From the NCBI GenBank assembly GCA_905221605.1, contig CAJNDS010002156.1, forward strand, positions 1-64,000: a stretch of 64,000 nucleotides of DNA, in the 5' to 3' direction. The first letter of the stretch is position 1. Each line of letters begins with the position of its first letter. Positions 11,641 through 23,141 of this stretch are shown here, one piece after another. The notes beneath the pieces are model-generated. The model did no database searches. It saw nothing but the letters and a program-made list of their open reading frames with translations, and was not told where the DNA came from. The stretch comes from Symbiodinium natans (taxonomy: Eukaryota; Sar; Dinophyceae; Suessiales; Symbiodiniaceae). The position numbers and the translations under genes were made by a program.

Positions 11641-12574
11641 ATGTGCTGGTGTGCAAGCTTTTCCCGCTTCCATCTCGAGATACTCCAAAGAAAGCATAGG
11701 GGGTTCCCTCAGGCAACAACACCAAATCGTCTGTGATTCCCGGCTTTTATGCCGCAGGCTCGGTCCTAAGACACCGTGATGCACAGTTTGCGGGCCTTGG
11801 CCACGACGGAATTGACATCCGCCTCGCTTTGGAAATCCACGACCTACGCGACTTGCCATTCAGATTTTTGTGTCCAGATAGTGCGATATAGATTTGAAGG
11901 CATGCCCAGTTGGAGACCTTTGTTCTCGAGTTCTATGCGCAGCGCCTCTTTCTTAAAGAAGAAGACAGGAGGGGTGTTGCCCCCCGCCTCTCCCGAGCCC
12001 CGCACAAAGCCCCCCTTGAGCGGCAGCGGCAGCGCAGCCGCCGCCAACAACAACACCACCAGCACCAACAGCCCACTTCCGAGATGTTTTCGAAACAAGC
12101 ACGGAGTTCCAATTTAATGTGCGGCGCTACTATACACATGTAGGCTTCGTACACGAAGAGAACTGCGCGAGTATGGGGGGTGCCAGCGTCATCGGCAAGT
12201 CGGGCGCGCATTGGAGGGGTTTAGGGTTTAGGGTTTGGGGTTCAAGAGTCGCTAAATCACTGCAGTCTTTTCAGGGGCGTGGTCGTCGGGCTTCCAGTTC
12301 CGAAGCCGACTATCCTTTGGCTGTTTTTGTAACGAATCGGCTGTTCGATAAATGAATCCAACCCGAGAATCTAGCCGTCCAACCAACCTGGATGTCTGGT
12401 TAGTTAAGCGCGAGCACATGTGGGGTCTGGAGAAAGAGGGTGGCAAACATCACTTGTTTATTGAAGGTGGGTCCAGAAAACCTGCTCGAAAAAGACCTTC
12501 AATGCTTTGAAGGTACAAAGGCTTACTAACCATGGCCATGTTCGGCGGTTGCTTTTTGCATTTGGCCTTTGCGA

Positions 12575-13576
12575 TCAAGAAGCTGCGGGCTCGTGGCATT
12601 CGCCGGCCTCAACCCCGAAGCAAGGTTCTCTTTCAGCGATGGTCCAAAAGGCGATGTCCTTCCCATGCGGCTTCTTGACTTCACTCTCGCGCTTCAGCCC
12701 CTGCAGGTTCCAGGTATGCATCACGCGCAAGACCGCATCAAGGTCCCACTGCCACTCCGAGGGTGCGGTCACTTCGCTCAGAAGCTGGATGCGCCCGGAC
12801 CCGGGATCAACGTACACGGCTGCGCAGCGGAAAGGGCCCTCCCGGCAGCAGAGGAGCTCAGCTTCAGCCATGGAGACGCCATTCAAATCCCACAAGACTT
12901 GGCTGGGCAGAGTCAATCCAGGCCTTGCGGGGTAGAGGCGGAATTCGCAGACATCGCAACTGAAATCGGAGCCTTGGTGTCTCGCGCACCCTTTTCTACT
13001 CACGTCATCTAGGAACATCTGAAAGTCCTGGTGCGGAGTAAAGGAGCTCGACATCCGCTGAAATACATGCAGGTTGTATGCAAAATGGCCGCAGCAGGCA
13101 CCAAAGGATGAAGTCTGAGCTGCTGCAGCACGAAGCATGGCACTGGCAGGCTCATCGTAAGCAAAACCCATTTCCGCAAAGATTGCCTGCACTTCATCTG
13201 AGTCTCGCAGGTTGACATGTCCGCGATCTATTTGAGTACGAGATGCCCAAGAGATGATCACCCCGTGCTGCGCATGCTGATTGATGTTCTCCAAGAACGC
13301 GCGCTCGAAGATGGAAGGCACATGCTCCGCAACTTCCAAAGACAGAGCCCAGTCGCTGCGCTCCTCATGGCCCAGTGGTGCTGTTATATCACCATAAGCG
13401 CAGAGGCCACCGGAGAGCTCCGGTGCATAGGGGTTCAGGTCCACTCCGCGGCTATGAAATCCAACAGCATCAAGGACCTTCAGATATTGGCCACAGCCAC
13501 ACCCCAAGTCCATCACGGACTTCGCTCCTTGTCGAAGCAGAAAGTTTGCGACTGTGACTGCCACAGAACGATCCAT
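12575..13576 (-). CDS. Class I SAM-dependent methyltransferase with a C-terminal extension
   Basis: This is a single uninterrupted 333-codon frame. Residues 20-31 (SVMDLGCGCGQY) are motif I of the Rossmann-fold methyltransferases and bind S-adenosylmethionine; GVDLNP near residue 45 is motif II, whose acidic residue contacts the ribose. SLEVAEHVP near residue 80 and HGVIISWASR near residue 105 fit motifs III/IV and the following strand. A GHVNLRDSDEV segment and a hydrophobic NLHVFQR end the catalytic part at about residue 175. The last 150 residues are unusual, with a CxxC (CDVC) and several further Cys, and could be a separate domain. The ATG at 13576 is the first start after a stop, and TTTGCAG immediately precedes it, a likely cis- or trans-splice acceptor. 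The substrate cannot be told. Unlike its neighbours the gene contains no telomeric or MITE intron. Confidence 0.88.
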   Translation of the reverse strand: MDRSVAVTVANFLLRQGAKSVMDLGCGCGQYLKVLDAVGFHSRGVDLNPYAPELSGGLCAYGDITAPLGHEERSDWALSLEVAEHVPSIFERAFLENINQHAQHGVIISWASRTQIDRGHVNLRDSDEVQAIFAEMGFAYDEPASAMLRAAAAQTSSFGACCGHFAYNLHVFQRMSSSFTPHQDFQMFLDDVSRKGCARHQGSDFSCDVCEFRLYPARPGLTLPSQVLWDLNGVSMAEAELLCCREGPFRCAAVYVDPGSGRIQLLSEVTAPSEWQWDLDAVLRVMHTWNLQGLKRESEVKKPHGKDIAFWTIAEREPCFGVEAGECHEPAAS

Positions 13577-13737
13577 TCTGCAAATCTTCCTGGCCTAAGC
13601 ACCCGCTGACATTAAGGAAGGGTGAGGAATGGTTGAGAGGAGGACCTGCCTGTCATTGATTGAGCTGCCCTTTGAGAGAATAGTGGAATGCCCGAAGACC
13701 AGTTAGGATTTTGGATTGGGGGAGGGCTTCACCTCAG

Positions 13738-14573
13738 AAAACGCCCGATAGGGCCTTCACTTGGAGTGCAGCACCTGGAAGTTCGGCCGAACAATTCCGC
13801 CTTCGAGTACAATCCTCAACCCTTAAAGTCCTACTTAAAGCCCCAGACAAAGACTTGCAACGAAGAATGCGCATACACCCCCCCCCCCTTCTAAACCCAA
13901 AGCCCAAAACCCTAAACACCCTAAACACCCTAAACACCCTAAACACCCTAAAAACCCTAAACACCCTAAACACCCTAAACCCTAAACCCTAAACCCCAAA
14001 CCCCAAACCCTAAACCCTAAACCCTAGAAGTACGGAAGTGCCGGGCCGCAAGGGCGCCATGCTTGGAGACTTGGCTGTGGTTGGGCTGCGGAGCTTCTTT
14101 GCTTCTCTCCAACCAGGCGGCCTTCAGGGGTTGGGTTTAGGGTTTAGGGTTTAGGGTTTAGGGTTTAGGGTTCAGGGTTTAGGGTTTAGGGCTTAGGGCT
14201 TAGGGTTTAGGGTTTAGGGTCCAGGGTCTAGGGTCTAGGGTTTAGGGTTTGGGGTTTAGGGTGAGAGGTCGAAAAAGGCTTGTGGTTGGGAGCTACGTCT
14301 CAGAGTCTGCAGTGTCCGTTCTGCCTTGAACCATGACTTTCCTTGGTGGATCTTGGAATCCATGCAGAAAGACTCGTTCTTACGGCTGATTCTGAACACA
14401 TCCCTGGAGGTCTCACGATTCTCAACCACGCCCAGCTTCGTCCAGCCCCGCCAAAGTCTACCAAGAAAGGAAACTCATCCGAGTCATCCTTGGCTGACTT
14501 AGATGCAAGAGAAAAGCTGTACACACAGCCACACAGCCCTCGATCCTTCAAACTTCTGTATAGGGTGAATTGA
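13738..14573 (+). CDS. Three-exon gene with telomeric-repeat introns, unknown function
   Basis: The chain is exon 13738-13870, exon 14028-14129 and exon 14368-14573 (TGA), joined in frame. The last exon carries a good protein sequence containing HIPGGLTILNHAQ and ends FKLLYRVN. The acceptor of the first listed exon is CCTCAG. Intron 1 uses a GC donor (GCATAC) and ends at the CCCTAG of a CCCTAAA-type array. Intron 2 starts GTTGGGTTTAGGG, that is, the donor is the edge of a TTTAGGG array, and ends ATGCAG. Phases agree at both joins (1/2 and 1/2). The start of the gene is not determined. An opposite-strand frame at 14300-14725 is also open, but it does not chain to neighbouring exons. No family recognised. 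Confidence 0.65.
13891..14027 (+). repeat. Telomeric array inside an intron, with a CCCTAAACA variant block
   Basis: From about 13910 to 13978 the unit is nine bases long (CCCTAAACA), repeated about seven times, then normal CCCTAAA and CCCCAAA units follow. The last unit is mutated to CCCTAG, which gives the AG acceptor of the following exon. Confidence 0.95.
14127..14262 (+). repeat. Telomeric array inside an intron, TTTAGGG orientation
   Basis: About 18 units with scattered variants (GGGCTTA, GGGTCTA, GGGTCCA). The left edge provides the GT donor of intron 2 of the gene at 13738-14573. Confidence 0.95.
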
Positions 14574-14942
14574 AAGCCGCTGTCAGCATCCTGGGCGGTG
14601 CCTTGAGAGCATTGACCAAGCTCGAAACTCAAACCCAGAACCCCTGGGCCCATTGAGTATCCCTTGAGTCCTGAAAAGAAACTCGCTGTTCCCACTGCAT
14701 GGGGAGGGGCGTGCTCCAAGACCACGCCGGTTCTGCCGGCGGCGCCGAAGTGCTCGGGGTGCTTGGAGCCCAGATCCGGATGCCTTTTAAGGGCTCACGT
14801 GGCACAGGGCAGAAGGAACAGAATGGCGCCCACATGGCAACCTCCCTCACCTCCCTCACCCCCCACCCACCCCGCACCCCCGCCGAGCTTTCGCACTTGG
14901 ACCCAAGGAAATGGTCTGATTTTTCAGTACGAGGGCTGCAGG

Positions 14943-15064
14943 GCTGAGAGTTCACAAAAAACCCAATACCGCTAAATTAAGGAATATTCCTTAAACTAAA
15001 TAAGGATCCCTGTATCATTTACGCCTTTTTCCTTAGTTTCTTAAGGGGTATTGGGCTCTCAGCA
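14943..15064 (+). mobile_element. MITE family A, copy 2
   Basis: The right terminus TATTGGGCTCTCAGC is intact. The left terminus (GCTGAGAG...CCCAATACC) is interrupted by about eleven extra bases, TTCACAAAAAA, within the inverted repeat. The core GGAATATTCC and AAGGATCC are as in other copies. Confidence 0.85.
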
Positions 15065-15482
15065 GGGATGGTTTAAAGGGGCTTGCAATCTGACTATCAA
15101 CTCCCCTCCTCCCTCCGCGACTTCTTAAGAATCTCGTGCCACAAGTCTGACCCGTTTTCTCTCTGGTGGCTTGGATTCAGGACAGAAGTTGACACAGCTC
15201 CTCTTCGTTCAAAAACAACAGCACACATGTGAGCAGGACCGCTTTCCGAACCGGCCAACAGCACCAAACGAGGCCAATAAACCAACACCATGCTAAAATC
15301 CAGCGCAGCCAGGCTGCCTGATACCTGCAATCACATTCACGGCATCACCTTTCTCGAAATTGTGCTGTGGGGCCATGATATGGAGCCAGGTGCTGCGGAA
15401 GCTGAGATGTAGGTTGTAGCCAGGCACAAGCACCCCCCAAAACCTGATCTGTCCAAGGCTAGCAGAACTGATGGTGCAATAT

Positions 15483-15612
15483 GGGGGCTTACGACAATAA
15501 AGGGGCCCCTAACATAGACCCCAATTTGTGGGGAGTCCCTTATAAGACCCCAAATTGTGGCATTCCCTTATAAGAAGGACCCCGACAAGGTACCCCCCCC
15601 CCCCCCCCCCCT
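15483..15612 (-). mobile_element. MITE family B, copy 2, rearranged
   Basis: It starts with GGGGGCTTACGACAATAAAG, the 3' end of the family read in reverse. Internally the block around CCCTTATAAGA-CCCC is duplicated, and the far terminus is replaced by a poly-C run of about 20 bases. Confidence 0.7.
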
Positions 15613-15966
15613 ACTTTGGGAAATCAATCAACGCCGGCCTGGGAGTTGCTGAGCACACCTTGGTGGCTTTGGGTCGGTGTTGTGGTGCAGTGGGGCTTGG
15701 TGCGTTTCGCAGGACATGAGCTGTGGTGTTGGGTTTGGGAGGGAGGAAGGGCATGAGGTGTCGGCAAGAATATGCAGCCACTGCTGAAACCATCATCCTG
15801 CGTCTACGATTCTGTTGAATGGTTCTGTGCTAAGGTCCAAGCAGCAGGTGCGTCTTCGGAGATCTTCGGTGACAGATCTGCCAAATGGCAACCACGGCAG
15901 CAATGAGAGTCTGAAACCAAAGAGAATAAAGAACCTCTCGACCCTTAAGAACTCCGGGCATGAGTT

Positions 15967-16034
15967 GTTTAGGGTTTAGGGTTTAGGGTTTAGGGTTTAG
16001 GGTTTAGGGTTTAGGGTTTAGGGTTTAGGGTTTA
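15967..16034 (+). repeat. Telomeric array, TTTAGGG orientation
   Basis: Close to ten perfect units, with sharp edges (GAGTTG on the left, ATCAACC on the right) and no direct repeat at the flanks. Confidence 0.97.
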
Positions 16035-16363
16035 GATCAACCGAACGGACCTTTCCTTCCTCCTGCTACCTTGTGTGCTGCCGCTGTGTACTCGACCCCT
16101 TCTCTGAACTTCTGAGGCCCCCTCCGGCCCCCAGGCCCAGCCCCGCCACATTAGCAACGAAAATCATTGCATGCTAGCTATCGCCGGGCACATGTTGCAC
16201 TTAGACACACAAGATCGCAGAACTGTGGGTTGAGTGAACTTCTGTGTCTCGAAAAGTACAGATGGAGGGCCTCGTGGATTGCATGCCACGTGGAAAACAA
16301 GCAACCAACAAAAAAGGAGTGCAGTTCGGCCGGCTGAGCTCTCTTCTAGCCATCCTCCCTAGC

Positions 16364-16384
16364 CAGTAGCCATTTTAGCACAGG
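16364..16384 (+). other. Degenerate match to the dinoflagellate spliced leader
   Basis: The sequence CAGTAGCCATTTTAGCACAG matches the conserved dinoflagellate spliced leader at about 17 of 21 positions, including an uninterrupted GTAGCCATTTT. Such relics are known where mature mRNAs were reverse-transcribed back into the genome. A chance match cannot be excluded. Confidence 0.35.
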
Positions 16385-16486
16385 GAGGGTTTGCCTCGCC
16401 TCCTGGTTTGGTCCACCAGTGTCGTGACGTCGTCCGGGCTGTCGATGGGAAGACTGCAGGAAGTAGCTGTAAGTTTCACTGTGATT

Positions 16487-16565
16487 TGGGAGCTTCCGAA
16501 ATTCGGGGTACCTTATTTGGGGGTCCTTATCATAAGGGGATCCTACTATTTGGGTAATTATATCT
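16487..16565 (+). mobile_element. MITE family B, copy 3, 3' end lost
   Basis: Left terminus GGGAGCTTCCGAAATTCGGG, then GTACCTTATTTGGGGGTCC and AAGGGGATCCTACTATTTGG as in other copies. The right inverted repeat cannot be found. Confidence 0.75.
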
Positions 16566-18170
16566 CACATCAAAAGAGCATCTGACCCAGGTGCTGCCGT
16601 GGGTCGGCTACATCACCCTGCTACCTTTGCGCCACCGGACTGTTCAAGTGCCACACCCACCGGACACAGGACCAGCCTTCCATCAAACGGCAGCATCACG
16701 TCTACTTCTGTCGAGGTCCATAGCAGTAGGTGCTCCTGCAACCATACATGGACTACCAGGAACCCGCTGCGCAGCTCGATTTAGCTCAACCGGCAGAAGC
16801 CCAAGAGAAAAACAAAAGCCGCTAGAATGTCTCTGCTGACCACCTCCCGGGCAGGCCAGACACACCCCAATTTGGCGGGGGTTCTTGCGTCGGTGCTTTA
16901 CTTGTAGAGGCTGAGTGGTCGTCCAAACCCTCCGCCCATCCAAAACCTGTGCCTCCGAATGCTCCAAACCTATAGCCCCTGATGATCAACTTCTCGGTCT
17001 TTCGCTTTTGCTCTTGGTGACGGGCGCGCTACTGCTGTGCGCGTGTGTGCGTGTGTGCATGTGTGGGAAGCCCCAACACGCGGTGGATCCCTTACGCAAC
17101 GCTGGGTACAATGGGCATTCTGCTAACAATTTAAGACGCCCTTGGTTTCGTGGTGCAGGACGTCCGTCCGTCTGTGTACATTGCCATCGCTGCACACTGG
17201 TGCCGGAATTGCTGTTGTGCAACACATGCAACACCTAAACTTCAATGATGCGCTTGAAAGCATGTCGTTTGCAAACACGGCAACATGTATGTGAAGATTA
17301 GTGATTCTGAACACATACATCCAACATTGAGGATATCAGAGTGCGGAGCATACTCAGCCTGTTTTGGGCAGTTTTGCAGCGCCGCGCCGTTACAAGTGCT
17401 CAGCATGCCCCAGAGCCCTCCAATGCACCGGTTACGACTCGTAGGGAACACTTCCTGGCAGGAGATATCCTGAGACATCCCAGTCTTCTTGAAAGAGAGG
17501 GGATCTTGAGGTGTGGGGAGAGGTATTTTCAAAGACTGCTCAGCATGTCTTTCGACTAACGTTTATGCGTGGCACTGCATTTCCGAAGGGGATGGCCAGA
17601 TTGAGGTCTGTCCGAGTAGGCACAGACTTAAAGCGTCTGTCCACTGTAGAACGTCTCCTTCTGCTGCTGCTGAAGCTGAAGCTGAAGCTGAAGCGGAAGC
17701 TGAAGCTGAAGCGGAAGCGGAAGCTGAAGCTGAAGCTGCTGCTGCAGCAGACCACAAAACCAAAAGGCGCGCAACTTCCAGTCACAGATGCATACAGATG
17801 CTAGGATGACCCTTCCCGGCCTTATAGGCCTCCGCTTTCATCTGCGCTGGGCGCAGGGCCTGGGATTTGGGACCCCTGGTGTTTCCAGGGTTCGAGATCC
17901 GTGTGTGGGACATGATGTTTTGGGCTACTAGAGATGTGCGGGTTCAGGGTTGGTGTGGAGGTGCGCCATGTCGAGGTTCAGAATTTTAGAACTTTAGAGG
18001 ATAGAAGAGCAAAGCATCTGCAGAAAGAAAATGTGGATTGGGGAAGTGTGCTTGAGGTGCGACTGCACTTGACAGCCTGTAGACCAGGCTGCTGACCTCT
18101 AAGACGATGCAGCGGCGCAGGCCCCGGACTTGGGTCACTTGGGTCACTTGAAATCACCCCCTAGACATGA
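16566..18170. other. No supported gene
   Basis: Frames are short and present on both strands. A purine-rich hexanucleotide repeat sits at 17661-17748. Nothing could be chained into an exon series. Confidence 0.35.
17661..17748 (+). repeat. (GAAGCT)n microsatellite
   Basis: About 13 units of GAAGCT/GAAGCG flanked by CTGCTG runs. It translates as alternating Ala-Glu in one frame, a repeat artefact unless a host exon is shown. Confidence 0.9.
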
Positions 18171-18173
18171 AAC

Positions 18174-18261
18174 GCTAAACCCTAAACCCTAAACCCCTAA
18201 ACCCCTGAACACTAAACACTAAACACTAAACCCTAAACCCTAAACCCTAAACCCTAAACCC
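18174..18261 (+). repeat. Telomeric array, CCCTAAA orientation
   Basis: About 12 units with ACACTAA variants in the middle (three consecutive AACACTA). Confidence 0.95.
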
Positions 18262-18747
18262 GTGGGGATATGCATCGTCATCTGTCATGGTACTCCCGAG
18301 CTCAGGTGTGGGCAGCCTTTGGCCCTATGCTCAGCTGCAACCAGGAGGTCTTCCTGTGCAAATACCCGCACCCCTGTCTCTGAGCGCAGAATACAAAAGC
18401 CCGAAGCCCTTGGTGCTTCAAATGTCGAAGCTGCGGTAGACTGACCTGGTTCTCGAGTCCTCAAGATTCATACTTGTCGCATGGAAACCTGAAGCCCACC
18501 GTCCTAGATCCTACTCCGCATGACTCTAACATTCCAATCAAGCATTCAAGAAACAATCCAGCAGCCCAAGGCCCGATAGACGCCATTGACGCATATCCGG
18601 ATCATCCTAGCATATCCTAACATATCCTCATATTTCCCAAGTCCGAATATGTCCTAACATCTTAGGAAAGTAGACGTCACGTGAGGTCAATGCCTTGGGG
18701 GGGGTTGGGTCTATGCTCCCCTATGAACCTTCATAAACATATCATCT

Positions 18748-18806
18748 TCAATACTCCCCTGCGTTTTATATGTATATATAGAACAAAATTCCCAAGCAGG
18801 ATAGGG
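18748..18806 (+). mobile_element. Possible degenerate MITE family F copy
   Basis: AATACTCCCCTGCGTTTTATAT and ACAAAATTCCCAAGCAGGATA resemble the two ends of the element at 37281-37385 with the middle deleted. A short TTTAGGG array follows at 18898-18920. Confidence 0.4.
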
Positions 18807-18924
18807 GTGAGGGGGTTGAGGGGCAGGGCCACTGCATAGCCTGCTGGAGGGGTCGATGCTGAGAACCTGAGTTGCAGGGCTTTTGGCATAGCCTCAAGGG
18901 TTTAGGGTTTAGGGTTTAGGGAAA

Positions 18925-20130
18925 GTGTGCATCAGATTGAGACGGCTTTGTCTAGATGGCTGTTTGAGGCTACGCTCGGTTCACGCAGGCTCGGAAGGCC
19001 TCTCGATCTGCTTTTCCTGCGCGTGCCCGGGAGCTGTAGAAAAAGCCCTGAAAACTTCGCCTCCCAAGCGGAGGAAACTCATTGTGACGTTGGCTTGCCA
19101 ACCTCCCACATTCCTGCCAAGCCAGGAGACCAAAGGGTCTGTGACAGTGCGCATCGCCGGCACCTGCAGCGGAAGTGAACAGTGGGCAAAAGCGAATCGC
19201 AGGACAACAGCGCCGGTAGAGCCTGGTTGCAAGAGTTGACTGCACGATGCATATAAAGCACTCACAGCCGACATCACCTGAACTTCCGAAAACAGAGTAC
19301 TAAACTTAAACTGCTGTCAGAAAGGCTGCGTCTCACTCTTGTTTCATCAGTTGGAGTATGACTCAAATGCAAATGCTGCAAAATGCCCACATGCATCCCA
19401 GCCACTATTTCCCAAGCATTCAAAACCCCAAATGCGGAACTCACCCAAAATGCATCAGCAAACTCCAAGGTGAGAACTCCCTAAGCCTCGGACCAGCTGA
19501 GGGACCAACTCCTTAGCCGTGGCCTGGTGGGCAAAGATGCGCGCAGCGGTACCAGATTTCAACAAGCACCACCGCTCTTTCAGAAATCGTGGTGACACGA
19601 TACTTGAAAACCCTGCCGCTGGTGTGGACGAACAGCCAATCTCAATCCTGTCATACAGGACCGCCCTAAAGCGCCCGAAGGTGAGACCCCTCCCGCGAGC
19701 CTCGCTGGCCACGAGAAAGCAGCCCAAGGTCCTAGGCCAACTGCCAACAACAGGGAACTGGGGTTGGATATTTCTGTTGGTGGTGAGGTACTTGAATAGC
19801 GTCGGGACTACGCATGTTCATGTACTGTCCAAATTGCTGCCGTTTATGGCAAGGAAGTGTTAGCGATGCTGCAAACATGTAAGGCAATGGCAGTATTTCT
19901 GGCCCTCATCACTGTTGAACAACACGAGTTGCAGTATGCTAAGTGATTGGTTTCAGTGGGGAAGCAGTCGTGAACATCAAGAAACCTGCCGGACATCATA
20001 CCAACATAAACATAAAATAGCACACTCACAACTAAAAACAGCGAACGTTCCAAGCCACCCCTGCACTTCTGGCCTGCACCTACGTTCCGAAAAAGGATCC
20101 TGGGGATCTTGGGAATCTTGGGGGCTCGGC
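18925..20130. other. Region of unclear coding content
   Basis: Overlapping frames of 60-114 codons lie on both strands (18925-19277 and 19455-19863). No frame is clearly better and no telomeric or MITE intron is nearby to help phase them. Confidence 0.3.
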
Positions 20131-20132
20131 CT

Positions 20133-20141
20133 ACTCTCTCT

Positions 20142-20215
<74 letters not shown>

Positions 20216-20226
20216 TCCCTCTCTCA
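20133..20226 (+). repeat. (CT)n microsatellite
   Basis: About 45 nearly uninterrupted CT units. Long Leu-Ser and Glu-Arg frames that run through it on both strands are repeat artefacts. Confidence 0.97.
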
Positions 20227-21183
20227 AGAGAAACGTTTGACGGCTTAGGGGTTTAACATTTCATAACTTTTCGGTGGCTGAATAAATTGCTTTGGAATTA
20301 CAGTCTCTGGGACCGTGGCGTGATCCCACCCGGGACCAACTTCGACAGGGAGTCGATGTGCTGGAGGGCGCACGCTGGCTCTTGAATGCTTGGGGCTCAA
20401 AGGGCCGGCTGGGTCCGCTATTTTGTTGTGGTTTTCTCTTCTCTTTGTTTTTCCACACTGGTGTAGGGTTGTTAGATCTCAAGTCAACCATGCTCCACGC
20501 CTCCTCGCCTGATGTCTTCCCTGCCAGAGAAGACCGCAGACTCCTAGAGAAGCCCGCAAGAGTCCGCCGAGTATCCCTGGAGTGCCCACCCTCAGAGAGT
20601 TCTGCGGAGCACCCCGCGGCATCAGCCGACACTACTGTCTGAAAACGGCAGGGTGGGAGGCATGATCCAAGTACATGCTTCGATTTTTTTGAGGCCCAGC
20701 CGGGGCTACTACCGAGGGAAAGCTACAATGTCGGTGTCGAGTGTGTCGAGGCCTATGTAGCTGATGGTGTCGCACACGTAGTCTCGCAATTTACATGTTT
20801 TGCGACAGGGTTCCTACGGTCTTCCAGGACCTCTGTCGAGAACGGGGAACCTTATCCTACCTGTACTTCCTGAAAGAGCTAACTGAGGATTGTCTACTGT
20901 GGTCTTTGTGGTGGTGAAAAAGTTGCATGCGCCATCAAAGTTGTTAGTGCCTGGGTCGGGCAAAGTGATGAACATCAATGCAGCCAAAAATTGCTGTGAT
21001 GGGCACTCAAATGTTGTTCTCTAAGTCATGCGTTGACTCTTACCAGCGCATCTTCTGCAGAAATCGCCTGATGTTCTTCTCGAGGTAGCGTAAGGACGAA
21101 GGCTCATGCTGGAATTTGTTGCCGGTATGTAGGTGTGCATCCAGGACTCCATGAGTCGCTAGCAGGAATATTGGAGAATCTAG

Positions 21184-21753
21184 TCATCCAACAAGCATAC
21201 CACCACTACCTCGGTGCATGTTCATGAACTGTTGGATTCGGTAGAAGAAAACCTTCGCTGTACCCTTTTCAAAGAATGGCCACAGAAACCGCTTGACGTA
21301 CTTTACACCATCCTCCTTGTGCTTCAAAGTATCTCTGTCAAGCAATCTCTGTAGAACTGCTTCACCTTCTCGTCGATTTGGCAGCGCGGGTCCACGCTCT
21401 TCAGGTTCAAGTTCTGTGATCTCGCGCCACTCATCTACGGCATCTTCAAAAGCGAACCAGGTGCTCTTTCCGCCAGAAGACGGGGGCACTTTCGTGGTGA
21501 CCTTTTGGGAGGCAGAAAGACGCTGAAGGTCTTCCGTCGATCGGCCACCTGCTGCCTGGATCAAGCTCGGTGGCTTTTTCAGCTGGCTCCCTCTGCACGC
21601 GCCAGAGCCTGCCGGGAACAATATCAGGGGCCCCTCTACAGCGCAGGGCTCTCCGGGTATTCGCCCAGAGGCTCCGCTACCACTCTGAGATGTAACCTGC
21701 GCGCTGCCAGCCTCAACCTGTGTACAGCTGGCAAGGCTTTGCCCGAGCAGCAC
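21184..21753 (-). pseudogene. Retroelement gag-like relic
   Basis: A 189-codon frame ends with a well-ordered part containing EEWREITELEPEERGPALPN-like sequence (residues about 108-130), then KRFLWPFFEKGTAKVFFYR and QQFMNMHRG. In my memory this arrangement is typical of the gag-like region of long-terminal-repeat retroelements common in dinoflagellate genomes; I could not check it by search. The frame stops at TAG, but downstream minus-strand sequence (about 21160-20990) still reads ESWMHTYIP and similar, which suggests a decayed continuation. No reverse transcriptase, integrase or terminal repeats were found nearby, so this is a fragment. Confidence 0.5.
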
Positions 21754-21759
21754 AGACTA

Positions 21760-23140
21760 GCAGATCTCTATCCAGAACCTCGGGCCAAGCCACAGTTGAA
21801 CTCCACAGATCACCGGTCGAATTTCACCCCTCACCTATATGAGAAAGCGCCCCCCCAACCTTAAGGCCCCACCGCATGCATGGCATGACTGCTTCCAAAG
21901 GTGACACCTGGAATCCTCATATATCGGCATTAAGGCTGTTCCTTCCGTATCCCCCACGCAGCTAACTAATGCTAAGGCCCCGCTCACGAAGTCACAAAAA
22001 CCTATCAAGTGAAAGAATGCTTGCAACGCTTTCCCCGGTATCAAGGGGTGTGCCTCTTCTGACAGCCCTTCCTCATTCCTCTCGGTGCATTAGGAAGTGC
22101 GCTGCACACAACGTGCACACAGTCGTCCCTTTTGATTGCCGTTACCTTTTACAAACGCTAAACCGAAATGTCACAGCACCAAGGTCCGAAAGCCACATGG
22201 TCAATAATTAGCCTATGATTCATGCGACCAAAAACAACCTAAACCCACTCCCAAAACGAGGCAGGGTTCTACCAGAATTCAAGCCCAAATTGTTCTTGGC
22301 GACATCACCTGCACCACCCAGTTCGCAAAGGAGGTCTTGCCCTGCTGCGACTTCAAAAGTGTCGCCAGGTCCTTCAATCGCGTTCTTTCAGCGAGGTCAA
22401 TGCATGAGGCTTATTTCACCGCCCCTTACACCATTACACCATGTTACACGCATGCCATGAAGAGCACTTAAGAGCTTGCATGCGCCGGCAGCTCGAGGAT
22501 TTTGTGCCATCAAGACAGGGTGCCGAAGGCACACGTTGACAAATGTACGTCCCAGCTAGGAGCCAACCAACTGCCGAAACCAGCGACCGAATCAATAGCA
22601 CAAGATACCAGGATGTATACAACAGGTCTACATACTCAGACAATGAACCTTCGCAGTTCCTCTGCCAGTTAAGAAACCTTGGGTGGGGTCCGGATACAGC
22701 TGGGACCTCTGTTGCACACGCTTCAGGGGACGACAGACGAGGGTTGAAGGTGTCGCAACCCAAGACTATGTAAGGCAGGATATGAGTAATGACTGGCAGC
22801 CAAAACGTCCGAACCTCAAACTTGAGGGCAAGGTTGGGGGAACTCAAGCGACATGGGCTGGAAAGCTGTCAGAGGAAAGCGCAAGGAGACTACTCGAGGG
22901 GCGTTCCCTTCGAGTGCATTTTGTGACCCCTACTAGGTGGTAAGGCTCGCCATTCCATGCGCCGCTCAACAGTCCACAAAGTCCCACAAACATCAACAGC
23001 ACTCACTTGAAGGCCCCTTCACTGCGCCTTGATGAGTGGGGTCGTACCATCCTGGTGCAGTTGGGGCCACAGCTAAGGCCTAGCTCAGATCCTGTGTAAG
23101 GCAGCGCAGTGATCAATCCCCTGTTCCCTTTACTACACCT
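21760..23140. other. No supported gene
   Basis: Frames of up to 137 codons occur on the minus strand (22434-22847) and smaller ones on the plus strand. None could be supported. No repeats of note. Confidence 0.3.
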
Positions 23141-23141
23141 C

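Larger units (their letters stand above)
15613..16486. other. No supported gene apart from a telomeric array
   Basis: Short frames only. A TTTAGGG array of about ten perfect units occupies 15967-16034. A degenerate spliced-leader-like sequence lies at 16364-16384. Confidence 0.4.

Noticed and set aside
14300-14725. A 141-codon minus-strand frame as a gene
   Set aside because: It is open, but it does not chain to other exons; the plus-strand frame over the same bases joins two other exons in phase through telomeric introns.
19844-20256. Frames of 113-127 codons over the CT tract
   Set aside because: They are products of the dinucleotide repeat (Leu-Ser, Arg-Glu).
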